In this document: positions 52,690 through 61,265 of the stretch, piece after piece | Layout: the number at the start of each line of letters is the position of its first letter | Numbering within the stretch: the stretch's first letter is position 1 | Assembly (NCBI GenBank): GCA_020160755.1 | Contig: JAIUPN010000006.1 | Location: forward strand, 124,001 to 188,000 | Direction: 5' to 3' | Source: Pseudomonadota bacterium | GTDB lineage: Bacteria; Pseudomonadota; Alphaproteobacteria; Sphingomonadales; Sphingomonadaceae | DNA length: 64,000 bases | Notes under the pieces: model-generated | What the model was told of the DNA's origin: nothing | The model's input: only the letters and a program-made list of their open reading frames with translations | Databases searched by the model: none | Translations under genes and position numbers: made by a program

Positions 52690-53447
52690 TTCAGGAGGCG
52701 GATGACCGCCGACACCGCCGCGACGCCGAGCACGACCGCGACCATCGCCTGCCAGATGTGCGGCGGCACGCGGCCGAAAGCGCGCGCGCCGAAATAATTG
52801 CCGAACCACATCGGCACGAACAGGACGACCGCGAGCAGGAAAAGCCGCCAGGTCGCAATCCCGACCCAGAGCGCGGCGAGCGTCCCCGCGATCGCGGTGC
52901 CGAAGAAGATGAGCAGCATCGACGCGCGCGCGATCTTGGGTTCGAGGTGACGGCGCAGGTAAAAGGGCACCACCGGCGGCCCCGGCATCGCGGCGAAGCC
53001 GGTGAGGATGCCCGACGAAATGCCCGTGACCGCAACAGCCGTGCGCCCGGGGCTATGCCCCTCCGGCTGCTTGGGGAGCAGCACCGCAACGAATGTCCCG
53101 ACCGCGACGAGCGTGATCAACAACCGCGCGACATCGGGCGTCGTCGCGTCGAGCGCGACCATCCCGACGGGCGTCGTCGCCATCGCGAGCAGCGCGATCG
53201 GCACCGCGGTCGCGCGGTCGGCGTCGGCCATGATGATGCGGATGCCGACCGGCCCGATCAGCAATTGCAACAGGATGCCGAGCACCACCGCCTCGCCGGG
53301 TGCGATGATCAGTCCGAGCAGCGGCACAAGAATGATCGCCATGCCGAAGCCGGTAAGCCCGCGCACATAGGCAGCGCCAAAGGTCATCGCCGCCGCGCCC
53401 GCAATAGTGAGCGGCGCGAGGCCGACGAGGGTCTGAAGGCTGGTCAT
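52686..53447 (-). CDS. TauE/SafE family membrane transporter
   Basis: A 253-residue permease with about eight hydrophobic segments. The family pattern GAAYVRGLTGFGMAIILVPLL near the N-terminus and GGILTGFAAMPGPPVVPFYL-type motif (here GISSGILTGFAAMPGPP) at the start of the second half are clear. Members export sulfite, sulfoacetate or other organosulfur anions. The start at 53447 overlaps the end of the phosphoesterase gene by four bases (ATGA), so it is the downstream gene of that unit. Confidence 0.9.
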   Translation of the reverse strand: MTSLQTLVGLAPLTIAGAAAMTFGAAYVRGLTGFGMAIILVPLLGLIIAPGEAVVLGILLQLLIGPVGIRIIMADADRATAVPIALLAMATTPVGMVALDATTPDVARLLITLVAVGTFVAVLLPKQPEGHSPGRTAVAVTGISSGILTGFAAMPGPPVVPFYLRRHLEPKIARASMLLIFFGTAIAGTLAALWVGIATWRLFLLAVVLFVPMWFGNYFGARAFGRVPPHIWQAMVAVVLGVAAVSAVIRLLN

Positions 53448-54310
53448 CGGGAAGCGGCTTTCGGAGTGAGAGTGACCAGCCATGCGTCGGGCGGGGTGTT
53501 GAAACGAAGCGGCAGCAGACTGGTCCCGAGCCCGGCGCCGACGAAGACGCGTTGCCCCCTGTCGTCGATGTCGCCGCACGCGAAGCGGTCGCCGTAGCGC
53601 GAGACATAGGTCAGCGCGCCGATGAAGGGGAAACGGATCTGGCCGCAATGCGTGTGCCCCGCGAAGACCGCTGCGACGGGACGCGGCAGATCAGGGACGA
53701 TGTCGGGGCTGTGCGTCAGCAGCAACGGCACGCCCGGACCCAGCCGATCCATCGCGGCGAGCGTCGCCGGCACATCGTCATGCCCCGAATAGTCGTCGTC
53801 GACCCCGCCGACAACCAGCGGGCCAAGCTTGACAGCTTCATTCTGGAGGACGCGAAGACCGCGCTTTTCGAGCTCGCCGCGCAGCGCGTCGGGCTTGAAC
53901 CAATGGTCGTGATTACCCGGCGCGACGACGACACCCAATGACGCGCGCAGGCCGCCTAGCGGCGCGACCACCTCGGCGGGCGTGTAGATATGCGTCGCGC
54001 CGCGCCGTTCGCTGACGAGATCGCCCGCGATCAGTATGAGATCAGGTTTCAGACGGTTAAGCTCGCCGATGATCCTTACGAGCCGCGCGGGCGGCATGTC
54101 AGGGCCCGCAACGTGGATGTCCGACAGCAGCAGGATTTTGAGCGGCGGCTGCCCCGCCGACCAGCCGTCGACCTCGACCGCCGCTTTACGGATCACCGGA
54201 TCGTGCGTCGCGTTCCGATAGCCCTTGCCGAGAAGCGCCGCGCCGACGATCGCCAGCAACAGCAGCGAGCGCAACCATCGGCGCGGGCGACGCTTCTCGG
54301 CCGCAATCAA
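53444..54310 (-). CDS. Calcineurin-like metallophosphoesterase with membrane anchor
   Basis: A 288-residue YkuE/PhoD-like phosphoesterase. The N-terminal membrane helix ([18 protein letters not shown]) precedes the full metal set: SDIHV, AGDLV, GNHDHW, THSPD and GHTHCGQ. Start is TTG at 54310, whose bases overlap the thrS stop (TTGA). Substrate could be a lipid or nucleotide ester; YkuE-type enzymes hydrolyse UDP-diacylglucosamine-like molecules in some species, so specificity stays open. Order of transcription is thrS, this gene, TauE. Confidence 0.9.
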   Translation of the reverse strand: MIAAEKRRPRRWLRSLLLLAIVGAALLGKGYRNATHDPVIRKAAVEVDGWSAGQPPLKILLLSDIHVAGPDMPPARLVRIIGELNRLKPDLILIAGDLVSERRGATHIYTPAEVVAPLGGLRASLGVVVAPGNHDHWFKPDALRGELEKRGLRVLQNEAVKLGPLVVGGVDDDYSGHDDVPATLAAMDRLGPGVPLLLTHSPDIVPDLPRPVAAVFAGHTHCGQIRFPFIGALTYVSRYGDRFACGDIDDRGQRVFVGAGLGTSLLPLRFNTPPDAWLVTLTPKAASR

Positions 54311-56310
54311 CTGCGCAAATCGGGCGGGGTCGCCTCACCCTTGAGCATCGCGATCGCTTCGGCGAGCGGCATGATCCGCTGGCCGTCCTGCCCGAGGGTG
54401 CGGATCGCGACGGTGCCTTCCTCGGCCTCGCGATTGCCGACGACGAGCAGGTAGGGGACCTTGGCGAGGCTGTGTTCGCGGACCTTGTAGTTGATCTTCT
54501 CGTTGCGCACGTCGCTTTCGGCACGGATGCCCGCCGCGACGAGCTGTGCCACCGCGTCCTTCGCATAATCGTCGGCGTCCGAAACGATCGTCGCGACGAC
54601 CGCCTGCACCGGCGCGAGCCAGGTCGGGAAACGGCCCGCGAAATGCTCGATCAATATGCCTATGAAGCGCTCGTACGTACCGAGGATCGCGCGGTGGAGC
54701 ATCACCGGACGGTGGCGCTCGCCATCCTCGCCGATGTAGCTTGCATCGAGGCGTTCGGGCATCACGCGGTCGGACTGGATCGTTCCGCACTGCCAGGTGC
54801 GTCCGATCGCGTCGGTCAGGTGGAATTCGAGCTTGGGTGCATAGAATGCCCCCTCGCCCGGCAATTCTTCCCAGCCATAATCATCGCTGGCCATGCCGGC
54901 GCGTTCGACGGCTTCGCGAAGCTCAGCCTCGGCCTTGTCCCACATCTCTTCGGTGCCGAAGCGCATGTCCGGGCGCAATGCGAGCTTCACCGCATATTTC
55001 TCGAAGCCGAGCTGCTTGTAGACGCGGTCGAGCAGCGCGCAGAAATCGCGCACTTCCTCGACGATCTGGTCCTCGCGGCAGAAGATATGGCCGTCGTCCT
55101 GCGTGAACTGGCGCACGCGCATGATGCCGTGCAGCGCGCCGTGCGGCTCGTTGCGGTGACAGCAGCCCATTTCGGCCATGCGCAGCGGCAGATCGCGATA
55201 CGACTTCATCCCCTGACGGAAGATGAGGACGTGCGCGGGGCAGTTCATCGGCTTCAGCGCCATCCACTCGGCGTCGTCGGAGACGATCGGGCCTTCATCC
55301 TCGATGTTCGGCACCTCGTCGGGGATGACGAACATATTCTCGCGATATTTGCCCCAGTGGCCCGACTGCTCCCACTGCCTGGCGTCCATCACCTGCGGGG
55401 TCTTGACCTCCTGATAGCCCGAGCCATCGATCGCGCGGCGCATATAGGCCTCGAGCTCGCGATAGATGCGGTAGCCCTTCGGGTGCCAGAAGACGCTGCC
55501 GTGCGCCTCTTCCTGCAGATGGAACAGGTCCATCTCGCGGCCGATCTTGCGGTGGTCGCGCTTCGCGGCCTCCTCCAACCGGACGAGATGCTCGGCGAGC
55601 TGCTTCTTGTTGAGCCAGCCGGTGCCGTAGATGCGGCTGAGCTGCGCATTTTTCTGGTCGCCGCGCCAATAGGCGCCCGACACCCGCGTCAGCTTGAACG
55701 CGGCGGGGTCGAGTTTGCCCGTCGAGGCGAGGTGCGGGCCGCGGCACATGTCCATCCAGCCTTCGCCCGAACGATAGACGGTCAGTTCCTCGCCCTGCGG
55801 CAATTCGGCAGCCCACTCGGCCTTGAAGGTCTCGCCCTCGGCGGCCCATTTGGCGATCAGCTTGTCGCGCTCCCAAACCTCGCGCGTCAGCGGCAGATCG
55901 GCGGCGATGATCTTGCGCATCTCCTCCTCGATCAGCGGCAATTCGTCGTCGCGGAACGGGCCATGCTCCGCGGTCGGCGCGAAGTCGTAATAGAAGCCGT
56001 CGCCCGTCGACGGGCCGAAGGTGATCTGCGTCCCCGGGAAGAGGTTCTGCACCGCCTCGGCGAGGACATGCGCATAATCGTGGCGGAAGAGTTCGAGCGC
56101 GTCGGCCTCGTCGCGGCTCGTCACCAGCGACAGGTTGGTGTCTTCCTCCAGCGGACGCATGATATCGCGCAGTTCGCCGTCGATCTTTGCGGCGAGCGCG
56201 GCCTTGGCAAGGCCCGGTCCGATATCGGCCGCGATCTGCGCCGCGGTAGTGCCGCGCACGACTTCACGGGCAGAGCCATCGGGAAGGGTGACGCGGATCA
56301 TCTGGGACAT
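54307..56310 (-). CDS. thrS: Threonine-tRNA ligase
   Basis: ThrRS charges tRNA-Thr. The 667-residue protein starts [20 protein letters not shown] with the TGS domain, followed by the editing domain ([19 protein letters not shown]) and the class II core. The zinc site is [10 protein letters not shown], motif 2 is [20 protein letters not shown] and motif 3 lies in [19 protein letters not shown]. The C-terminal anticodon domain starts [10 protein letters not shown] longer frame to 56376 is open. It heads a three-gene leftward unit. The palindrome at 56402-56420 lies 91 bases before its start. Confidence 0.97.
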   Translation of the reverse strand: MSQMIRVTLPDGSAREVVRGTTAAQIAADIGPGLAKAALAAKIDGELRDIMRPLEEDTNLSLVTSRDEADALELFRHDYAHVLAEAVQNLFPGTQITFGPSTGDGFYYDFAPTAEHGPFRDDELPLIEEEMRKIIAADLPLTREVWERDKLIAKWAAEGETFKAEWAAELPQGEELTVYRSGEGWMDMCRGPHLASTGKLDPAAFKLTRVSGAYWRGDQKNAQLSRIYGTGWLNKKQLAEHLVRLEEAAKRDHRKIGREMDLFHLQEEAHGSVFWHPKGYRIYRELEAYMRRAIDGSGYQEVKTPQVMDARQWEQSGHWGKYRENMFVIPDEVPNIEDEGPIVSDDAEWMALKPMNCPAHVLIFRQGMKSYRDLPLRMAEMGCCHRNEPHGALHGIMRVRQFTQDDGHIFCREDQIVEEVRDFCALLDRVYKQLGFEKYAVKLALRPDMRFGTEEMWDKAEAELREAVERAGMASDDYGWEELPGEGAFYAPKLEFHLTDAIGRTWQCGTIQSDRVMPERLDASYIGEDGERHRPVMLHRAILGTYERFIGILIEHFAGRFPTWLAPVQAVVATIVSDADDYAKDAVAQLVAAGIRAESDVRNEKINYKVREHSLAKVPYLLVVGNREAEEGTVAIRTLGQDGQRIMPLAEAIAMLKGEATPPDLRS

Positions 56311-56401
56311 CGAAAAATCGGCCTTTCTGGCGGGGTAAAACTGCGCCCCTTTGCCAGTATGCGATATGGGCGGCAAGGGGCGGATTCACAATCGGGGTTG
56401 C

Positions 56402-56420
56402 AATGATACAATGTATCATT
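56402..56420. promoter_or_regulatory. Palindromic operator candidate in the thrS-merC gap
   Basis: AATGATAC-AAT-GTATCATT, perfect eight-base arms, AT-rich in a GC-rich genome, in the divergent 146-base gap. Its form resembles Fur/Zur-type metal-repressor boxes, and MerC-domain proteins are often metal-linked. This is inference, not a consensus match I can prove. Confidence 0.5.
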
Positions 56421-56456
56421 ATCTGACGTCGGAACCCCTCCCGCGAAAGAAGCCCC

Positions 56457-56879
56457 ATGTGCCTCCCCGCCGCGCGCCCGCGCTTTGCCGACCTGACGGG
56501 GATCGTCCTGTCCTTCGCCTGTTTGATCCATTGCCTTGCCCTGCCTCTGCTCCTCCTTCTCGCGCCCGCGCTCAGCCGCTGGATCGCGCTGCCCGAGGGC
56601 GTTCATGCGGCGATCCTGCTGCTGGCGCTGCCCGCGGCGGCGATCGCGATGAAGGATGGTTGGCGCCGGCACCGGCGGCTGGCGCCCGCGGCGCTCGCGA
56701 TTATGGGGTTGGGCCTGCTCGCTCTGGGCCTGTCGGCGCATGAGGGCTGGATCGCCGCCGCCGATCCCGATGCCGCCGACCGCTTGCTGACCTCGGTCGG
56801 CGCGCTGACGCTGGCCGCCGCGCATCTCGTCAACTGGCGCTGGCGTCATCGCGGCGGCGGACATAAGCTGCCGGCATGA
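56457..56879 (+). CDS. MerC domain protein
   Basis: A 140-residue inner-membrane protein with four hydrophobic helices. The metal-relevant motif is FACLIHCLALPLLLLL, with a Cys pair near residues 23 and 27 and His beside it, as in mercuric transport protein MerC and its broader zinc-linked relatives. The rest of a mer operon is absent, so mercury transport need not be its job. Its last bases overlap the next gene (ATGA at 56876-56879). The palindrome upstream may regulate it. Confidence 0.86.
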   Translation: MCLPAARPRFADLTGIVLSFACLIHCLALPLLLLLAPALSRWIALPEGVHAAILLLALPAAAIAMKDGWRRHRRLAPAALAIMGLGLLALGLSAHEGWIAAADPDAADRLLTSVGALTLAAAHLVNWRWRHRGGGHKLPA

Positions 56880-57253
56880 CCGACGCCCCCAGCCACCATA
56901 TCGCCGCGATCCTGCCATGCAGCGACCTCGACGCCAGCACCGCCTTTTACGAACGGCTCGGCCTGTTGGTCGTCAGCGACTATGGCACATACCGCCTGCT
57001 CGAAGACGGTAAGGGCTGGCGGCTTCATCTGACCAATGAATCGGGGCCGACCTGGCCCGAACGCGATCAGAACCCGTTCGGACTCTATCTCTACTCCGAG
57101 CGCGTCGACGAGCTGGCCGAAGGTGTGCGCGATGCGATCCTCGGCCATGAAAAGGCGCCGATGCACAAGCCATGGGGCATGTACGAATTCGCGCTGTCCG
57201 ATCCCGACGAAACGCTCGTCCGCATCGGTTGGCCGAGCGAGCTGATCGGCTGA
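56876..57253 (+). CDS. VOC (glyoxalase/bleomycin-resistance fold) protein
   Basis: A 125-residue VOC protein starting MTDAPSHHIAAILPCSDLDA. The duplicated beta-alpha-beta-beta-beta layout is visible, with SDLDASTAFYERLGLLVV in the first half and YEFALSDPDETLVRIGWP ending the second (metal-ligand Glu-type strand). The first metal His position is degenerate. It resembles bleomycin-binding and lyase-like family members with unknown substrate. ATG overlaps the MerC stop, so both are one operon. Confidence 0.86.
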   Translation: MTDAPSHHIAAILPCSDLDASTAFYERLGLLVVSDYGTYRLLEDGKGWRLHLTNESGPTWPERDQNPFGLYLYSERVDELAEGVRDAILGHEKAPMHKPWGMYEFALSDPDETLVRIGWPSELIG

Positions 57254-57271
57254 ATCGCATCCCACAGCGAC

Positions 57272-57358
57272 AGCAAGCTTGTCATTGTGAAAAGCTTGCT
57301 TGACACAGAACGAGCAACAAAGTAAAGGACACTTGTCAATTTATGGAGGGTCCTTGAC
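57272..57358 (+). promoter_or_regulatory. Promoter region with inverted and repeated TTGACA-type motifs before the membrane/XRE pair
   Basis: AGCAAGCTT (57272-57280) and AAGCTTGCT (57292-57300) form a hairpin. TTGACA (57300-57305) has a 17-base spacer to TAAAGG. TGTCAA and TTGACA recur at about 57334 and 57353. Operator spacing suggests autoregulation by the XRE protein downstream. GGAGGG precedes the ATG at 57359. Confidence 0.45.
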
Positions 57359-57781
57359 ATGGCAACATATAAAAGTCCTGCGATCCGGCGCTATATGATC
57401 CGCCTTGCGGTGTTGATGAGCCTCTATGTCGTCCTGATCTTTGCGGCCGGCTGGGCATTCCGGCACAACGACATTGCAGGTATTCCGGCCTTCGCCCTCG
57501 CGATCACACCCGCTTTGCCGATCATCGGCGTATTCTGGGCCGTCATGCGCCTGCTGGTCGAGGAAAGCGACGAGTTCATCCGCATGCTCCAGGTGCGCCA
57601 GTGTCTTTTCGCCACCGGCTTTTGCCTGACGGTCATGACGATCTGGGAATTCCTGCAGAATTACGACCTCGTTCCAGCAGGCAACGGCGGCTTCGGCGCG
57701 GCCTTTTTCTGGTTCGTCGGGCTGGGTCTCGGCGCGGTCTATAACAGGGTAACGATCGGCACGATGGGTAGCTGTACGTGA
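57359..57781 (+). CDS. Small four-helix membrane protein paired with an XRE regulator
   Basis: A 140-residue protein with about four hydrophobic segments (RLAVLMSLYVVLIFAAGWAF, AITPALPIIGVFWAVMRLL, a middle helix, and FGAAFFWFVGLGLGAVYNR). The loop VEESDEFIRMLQVRQ is charged and conserved-looking. GGAGGG lies eight bases before the ATG. Its stop overlaps the GTG start of the XRE regulator (GTGA), a linked two-gene layout known in many proteobacteria; the function of the membrane partner is unknown. Confidence 0.82.
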   Translation: MATYKSPAIRRYMIRLAVLMSLYVVLIFAAGWAFRHNDIAGIPAFALAITPALPIIGVFWAVMRLLVEESDEFIRMLQVRQCLFATGFCLTVMTIWEFLQNYDLVPAGNGGFGAAFFWFVGLGLGAVYNRVTIGTMGSCT

Positions 57782-57972
57782 AAAATCGCCTGAAGGTCCT
57801 GCGTGCCGAGCGCGACTGGAGCCAGAGCGACCTTGCCGATCATCTGCAGGTGTCGCGCCAGTCGGTCAACGCGATCGAAACGGGGAAATATGACCCGTCG
57901 CTGCCGCTCGCCTTTCGCATCGCCGATGTCTTTGGCCTGCCGATCGAGGACATCTTCCTGCGCGAACGATAA
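57778..57972 (+). CDS. Short XRE-type helix-turn-helix regulator
   Basis: A 64-residue single-domain regulator, GTG start, overlapping the membrane gene's stop. The helix-turn-helix is LRAERDWSQSDLADHLQV then SRQSVNAIETGKYDPSL, closing with FRIADVFGLPIEDIFLRE, the YozG/Cro-like family ending. It should bind the repeats at 57272-57358. The membrane partner may hold or modulate it, which is inference. Confidence 0.93.
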   Translation: MKNRLKVLRAERDWSQSDLADHLQVSRQSVNAIETGKYDPSLPLAFRIADVFGLPIEDIFLRER

Positions 57973-58051
57973 TCGGACGAACCGGCGCGCCGGTCTTGCG
58001 GCAACGGACCTCGCCCGCTAGGGCGGCGGCAGCCGGAAAGGAGCCGTCACC

Positions 58052-58306
58052 ATGTTCAAGCGCCTGTTCGTCGACCATCCGAAGAGCGTCGATGAAAATT
58101 ACATCGAGCATTTCGGCGTCGCGTCGAAATTCGGCGTCACGATGATCTATGGCGGCCTCTGCGCGCTCGTCCATGCGGTCGTTCCCGGCTGGTGCATCAC
58201 CACGGGCAGCGACACGATCCAGCGGCTGAACCATATCATGGTCGAAAAGCGGCGCGCCAAGGGACAGGCCGTAATGCAGATGAGCACGATCGACTGGGTC
58301 ATCTGA
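58052..58306 (+). CDS. DUF6356 family protein
   Basis: An 84-residue protein starting MFKRLFVDHPKSVDENYIEHF, the pattern I recall for DUF6356 in sphingomonads. A hydrophobic stretch MIYGGLCALVHAVVPGWC suggests membrane contact. AAAGGAG lies before the ATG. Function is unknown. The next gene starts five bases later, so they are co-transcribed. Confidence 0.8.
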   Translation: MFKRLFVDHPKSVDENYIEHFGVASKFGVTMIYGGLCALVHAVVPGWCITTGSDTIQRLNHIMVEKRRAKGQAVMQMSTIDWVI

Positions 58307-58311
58307 TCCCG

Positions 58312-59067
58312 GTGGACACCGTCCCCGATTATCTCGACCGTCCGGGCCGCCCGCGGCTCGCCTGTCGCCATACGCCGGGCACCGGCCCGACGATCGTCTT
58401 CCTGCCCGGCTATATGTCCGACATGGCGGGCGGCAAGGCGACCGCGCTGTTCGACTGGGCGATTGCCGAGGGTCACGCCTGCCTGCTGCTCGACTATGCC
58501 GGATGCGGGCTGTCGGATGGATTGTTCGCCGACCAGACCTTGCTCGACTGGCGCGGCGATGTGCTCGACCTGATCGATGCGAAGGCCGAGGGGCCGGTCG
58601 TCATCGTCGGATCGTCGATGGGCGGCTGGCTGATGCTGCTTACAGCACTGGCACTGGCGCAGCGCGACGGGCCGGGCCGGGTGGCGGGGCTCGTCGGGAT
58701 CGCCGCGGCGCCCGATTTCACCGACTGGGGTTTCAGCGACGCCGAGAAAGCGATCATCCTCGCCGAGGGCGCGCTGGTTGAGGAAACGCCGTACAGCGAC
58801 CAGCCTTATGTGACGACGCGCGGCTTCTTCCAGTCGGGCGAAGCGAACCGCCTGCTCGATACCGGAATCGCCCTTACCTGCCCCGTCCGCCTGCTCCACG
58901 GCGAAGAAGATGGCGATGTGCCGTCCGATATCAGCCTGCGCCTGTCGGCGGCGCTGGCGAGCGAGGATGTACAGGTCACGCTGGTGAAGGGCGGCGACCA
59001 CCGCCTGTCGCGCGACACCGACATCGCGCTGCTGATCGACACCGTCGCGCGTGTCGCGACAAATTAG
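58312..59067 (+). CDS. Alpha/beta hydrolase
   Basis: A 251-residue cytosolic hydrolase using GTG at 58312. The elbow is VGSSMGGWLML with the nucleophile Ser; the acid candidate lies in LLHGEEDGDVP and the His in KGGDHRLSRD. The segment LPGYMSDMAGGKA is close to the ABHD10/YqiA-like serine hydrolases that act on acyl thioesters or acyl-glycosides. An open frame back to 58192 overlaps the DUF6356 gene. Its last eight codons recur, in altered form, directly after the stop. Confidence 0.88.
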   Translation: MDTVPDYLDRPGRPRLACRHTPGTGPTIVFLPGYMSDMAGGKATALFDWAIAEGHACLLLDYAGCGLSDGLFADQTLLDWRGDVLDLIDAKAEGPVVIVGSSMGGWLMLLTALALAQRDGPGRVAGLVGIAAAPDFTDWGFSDAEKAIILAEGALVEETPYSDQPYVTTRGFFQSGEANRLLDTGIALTCPVRLLHGEEDGDVPSDISLRLSAALASEDVQVTLVKGGDHRLSRDTDIALLIDTVARVATN

Positions 59068-59095
59068 CACCGTCGCGCGGCTCGCAACCAACTAG
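59041..59095 (+). repeat. Diverged tandem duplication of the hydrolase gene's tail
   Basis: Bases 59041-59067 encode TVARVATN plus TAG. Starting 28 bases later, 59069-59095 encode TVARLATN plus TAG in another frame. Differences are mostly third-position (CGT/CGG, GCG/GCA, ACA/ACC, AAT/AAC) plus Val/Leu. Confidence 0.75.
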
Positions 59096-59104
59096 AGGAA
59101 CATC

Positions 59105-59542
59105 ATGGCTCGCAGCGATTTCAAATTCAGCGTCAAAAAGCGCGTCCGTTATGCCGAGATCGATGCGCAGGCGGTGGTGTTCAACAGCCGCTACCTCGAA
59201 TATTTCGATATCGGGATCACCGAATATTGGCGCGCCGCGGGGGTCTATGACCGCTGGCCCGCCAATAGCAGCCCCGAATTCCACGTCGCGCGCGCCGAGG
59301 TCGACTATAAGGTTCCGATCCTGCTCGACGAAGAGATCGACATTTGCGTGCGCGCCGCGCGCGTCGGCAAAAGCTCGATGACCTTCCTGTTCGAACTGCA
59401 CGGCGCGGGGAAAGACGACCTGCGCGCCAGCGGACAGCTCATCAACGTCCATGTCGCCGAGGCGCAGGGCGCACCGGCGCCGGTCCCGGACGAATTCCTA
59501 TTCCTGTTCGAAGCGTTTGAAGGACGCGCCCTTCGCGCCTAA
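59105..59542 (+). CDS. Hotdog-fold acyl-CoA thioesterase
   Basis: A 145-residue 4HBT-type thioesterase. Start MARSDFKFSVKKRVRYAEIDAQ; the catalytic Asp lies in AEIDAQAVVFNSRYLEYFD, the hallmark of the YbgC/4-hydroxybenzoyl-CoA thioesterase group. GAGGAAC precedes the ATG. The substrate is unknown. It is followed nine bases later by gloA, suggesting a functional link to acyl or aldehyde metabolism. Confidence 0.89.
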   Translation: MARSDFKFSVKKRVRYAEIDAQAVVFNSRYLEYFDIGITEYWRAAGVYDRWPANSSPEFHVARAEVDYKVPILLDEEIDICVRAARVGKSSMTFLFELHGAGKDDLRASGQLINVHVAEAQGAPAPVPDEFLFLFEAFEGRALRA

Positions 59543-59551
59543 TATAGGCGG

Positions 59552-59989
59552 ATGATCAAATATCTTCACACAATGATCCGCGTGTCGGATCCCGATGCCA
59601 CCGTCGACTTCTTCAAGCTGATCGGGCTGGAAGAAACGCGCCGTTTCGACAGCGAGCAGGGGCGCTTCACGCTGATCTTCCTCGCCGCGCCCGGACAGGC
59701 CGACCTGGCCGAAGTCGAGCTGACCTATAACTGGCCCCCCACCGACGGCAGCGCGCCCGAGGAATATTCGGGCGGGCGCAATTTCGGTCATCTCGCGTAC
59801 CGCGTCGACGATATCTATGCGACGTGCCAGCGGCTGATGGACGCCGGGGTGACGATCAACCGCCCGCCGCGCGACGGCCATATGGCGTTCGTGCGCTCGC
59901 CCGACGGCATTTCGGTCGAACTGCTGCAGGAAGGCCATCTGCCGTCGCAGGAACCCTGGGCCTCGATGCCCAACACCGGCGCCTGGTAG
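59552..59989 (+). CDS. gloA: Lactoylglutathione lyase (glyoxalase I)
   Basis: Glyoxalase I isomerises the methylglyoxal-glutathione hemithioacetal to S-lactoylglutathione. The 145-residue VOC protein begins MIKYLHTMIRVSDPDATVDF with the first metal His in LHTMIRV. It has the Glu-containing ELTYNW, the His of FGHLAYRVDD and the final Glu in GISVELLQE. It sits with a hydroxyacylglutathione hydrolase three genes downstream, so the pathway is complete. Metal class (Ni or Zn) cannot be told. Confidence 0.9.
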   Translation: MIKYLHTMIRVSDPDATVDFFKLIGLEETRRFDSEQGRFTLIFLAAPGQADLAEVELTYNWPPTDGSAPEEYSGGRNFGHLAYRVDDIYATCQRLMDAGVTINRPPRDGHMAFVRSPDGISVELLQEGHLPSQEPWASMPNTGAW

Positions 59990-59999
59990 GAGTTGCGCG

Positions 60000-60407
60000 A
60001 TGCCGGGCCTGTTGATCAACATCGACGTGCCCGACATCGCCGCCGCCGAGCGTTTCTATACGCGTGCGCTGGGGCTGACCCCGGCCCGGCGGCTCGGCGA
60101 CGATATCGTCGAGCTGACCGGGTGCGAAGCGCCCATCTATTTGATCGCAAAACCCGCGGGCTCGGCGATCGGCCCGGGAGGCGGCGACTTTCGCCGCTAC
60201 AACCGGCACTGGACGCCGGTGCATCCCGACTTTTCGGTCACCAGCCTCGACACGGCGATCGCGCAGGCTGTCGCCGCGGGCGCGGTGCAGGAGGGCGAGA
60301 CATTGGACCTCGCCTATGGCAGACAGGCGATGTTCGCCGACCCGTTCGGCAATGGATTCTGCCTGATCGAGTTCAATGAAACCGGCTATGATGCCATTGC
60401 AAGCTAA
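60000..60407 (+). CDS. VOC family protein
   Basis: A 135-residue VOC protein starting MPGLLINIDVPDIAAAERFY, with the C-terminal strand AYGRQAMFADPFGNGFCLIEF. The DPFGN motif is common in members that bind small aldehydes or antibiotics. It begins ten bases after gloA and before gloB, suggesting a role beside the glyoxalases. The substrate is unknown. Confidence 0.88.
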   Translation: MPGLLINIDVPDIAAAERFYTRALGLTPARRLGDDIVELTGCEAPIYLIAKPAGSAIGPGGGDFRRYNRHWTPVHPDFSVTSLDTAIAQAVAAGAVQEGETLDLAYGRQAMFADPFGNGFCLIEFNETGYDAIAS

Positions 60408-60475
60408 ACGGGCCGGCCAAGGCCCCGGCGCCTCCGCTCCGTCTTGAAGGGGCGAGACGCTGGAAAGGAGATATT

Positions 60476-61204
60476 ATGGCTGCGCTGGACATCGTCCGTA
60501 TTCCCGTTCTCAGCGATAATTATGTCTGGCTGGTCCATGACCCCGAAAGCGGCGCGACGATGGTTGTCGACCCTGCGGTCGCCGAGCCCGTGCTCGAAGC
60601 CGCCGCCGCGCGCGGCTGGACGATCACCGATATCTGGAACACCCACTGGCACCCCGACCACACCGGGGGCAATGCCGCGATCAAGGACGCGACCGGCTGC
60701 ACGATCACCGGCCCTGCGGCCGAGTTCGCGCGCATCCCGACGCTCGATGTGCAGGTAAAGGGCGGCGATACGGTGCAGCTCGGCGCGCATCTCGCCGACG
60801 TCTGGGACGTCCCCGCACATACAGCGGGGCATATCGCCTATCATTTCGCGCAGGACGCCGCGATCTTCGTCGGTGACACGATGTTCGCGATGGGCTGCGG
60901 CCGCCTGTTCGAAGGCACCCCCGAACAGATGTTCGCGAACATGCAGAAGCTCGGCACGCTCGACGATGCGACGCGCGTTTACTGCGCGCACGAATATACG
61001 CTGTCGAACGCCCGCTTCGCCGTGACCGTCGACCCATGGAACGATGCGCTCGCGGCGCGGCTGGCGGCCGTCGAGGCGGCGCGCGCGGCAGGCGAAGCGA
61101 CGGTGCCGACAAGCATCGGCGAGGAACGCGCGACCAACCCCTTTCTCCGCGCGCCGAACGCGGCCGAACTCGGCCGTATCCGCGCGCTCAAGGATGCGGC
61201 ATAA
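60476..61204 (+). CDS. gloB: Hydroxyacylglutathione hydrolase (glyoxalase II)
   Basis: GloB hydrolyses S-lactoylglutathione to lactate and glutathione. The 242-residue metallo-beta-lactamase-fold enzyme starts MAALDIVRIPVLSDNYVWLV and carries the zinc motif NTHWHPDHTGG (HxHxDH), VPAHTAGHIAYHF, the binuclear-site VGDTMFAMGCGRLFEG and YCAHEYTLSN. GGAG lies before the ATG. With gloA two genes upstream this forms a methylglyoxal detoxification run. Confidence 0.96.
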   Translation: MAALDIVRIPVLSDNYVWLVHDPESGATMVVDPAVAEPVLEAAAARGWTITDIWNTHWHPDHTGGNAAIKDATGCTITGPAAEFARIPTLDVQVKGGDTVQLGAHLADVWDVPAHTAGHIAYHFAQDAAIFVGDTMFAMGCGRLFEGTPEQMFANMQKLGTLDDATRVYCAHEYTLSNARFAVTVDPWNDALAARLAAVEAARAAGEATVPTSIGEERATNPFLRAPNAAELGRIRALKDAA

Positions 61205-61265
61205 TGCCGCTTCAGCGCCCATTCATCTGTCCCGGCCATATTGGCCGATCGCAAGGAGCATTTTC

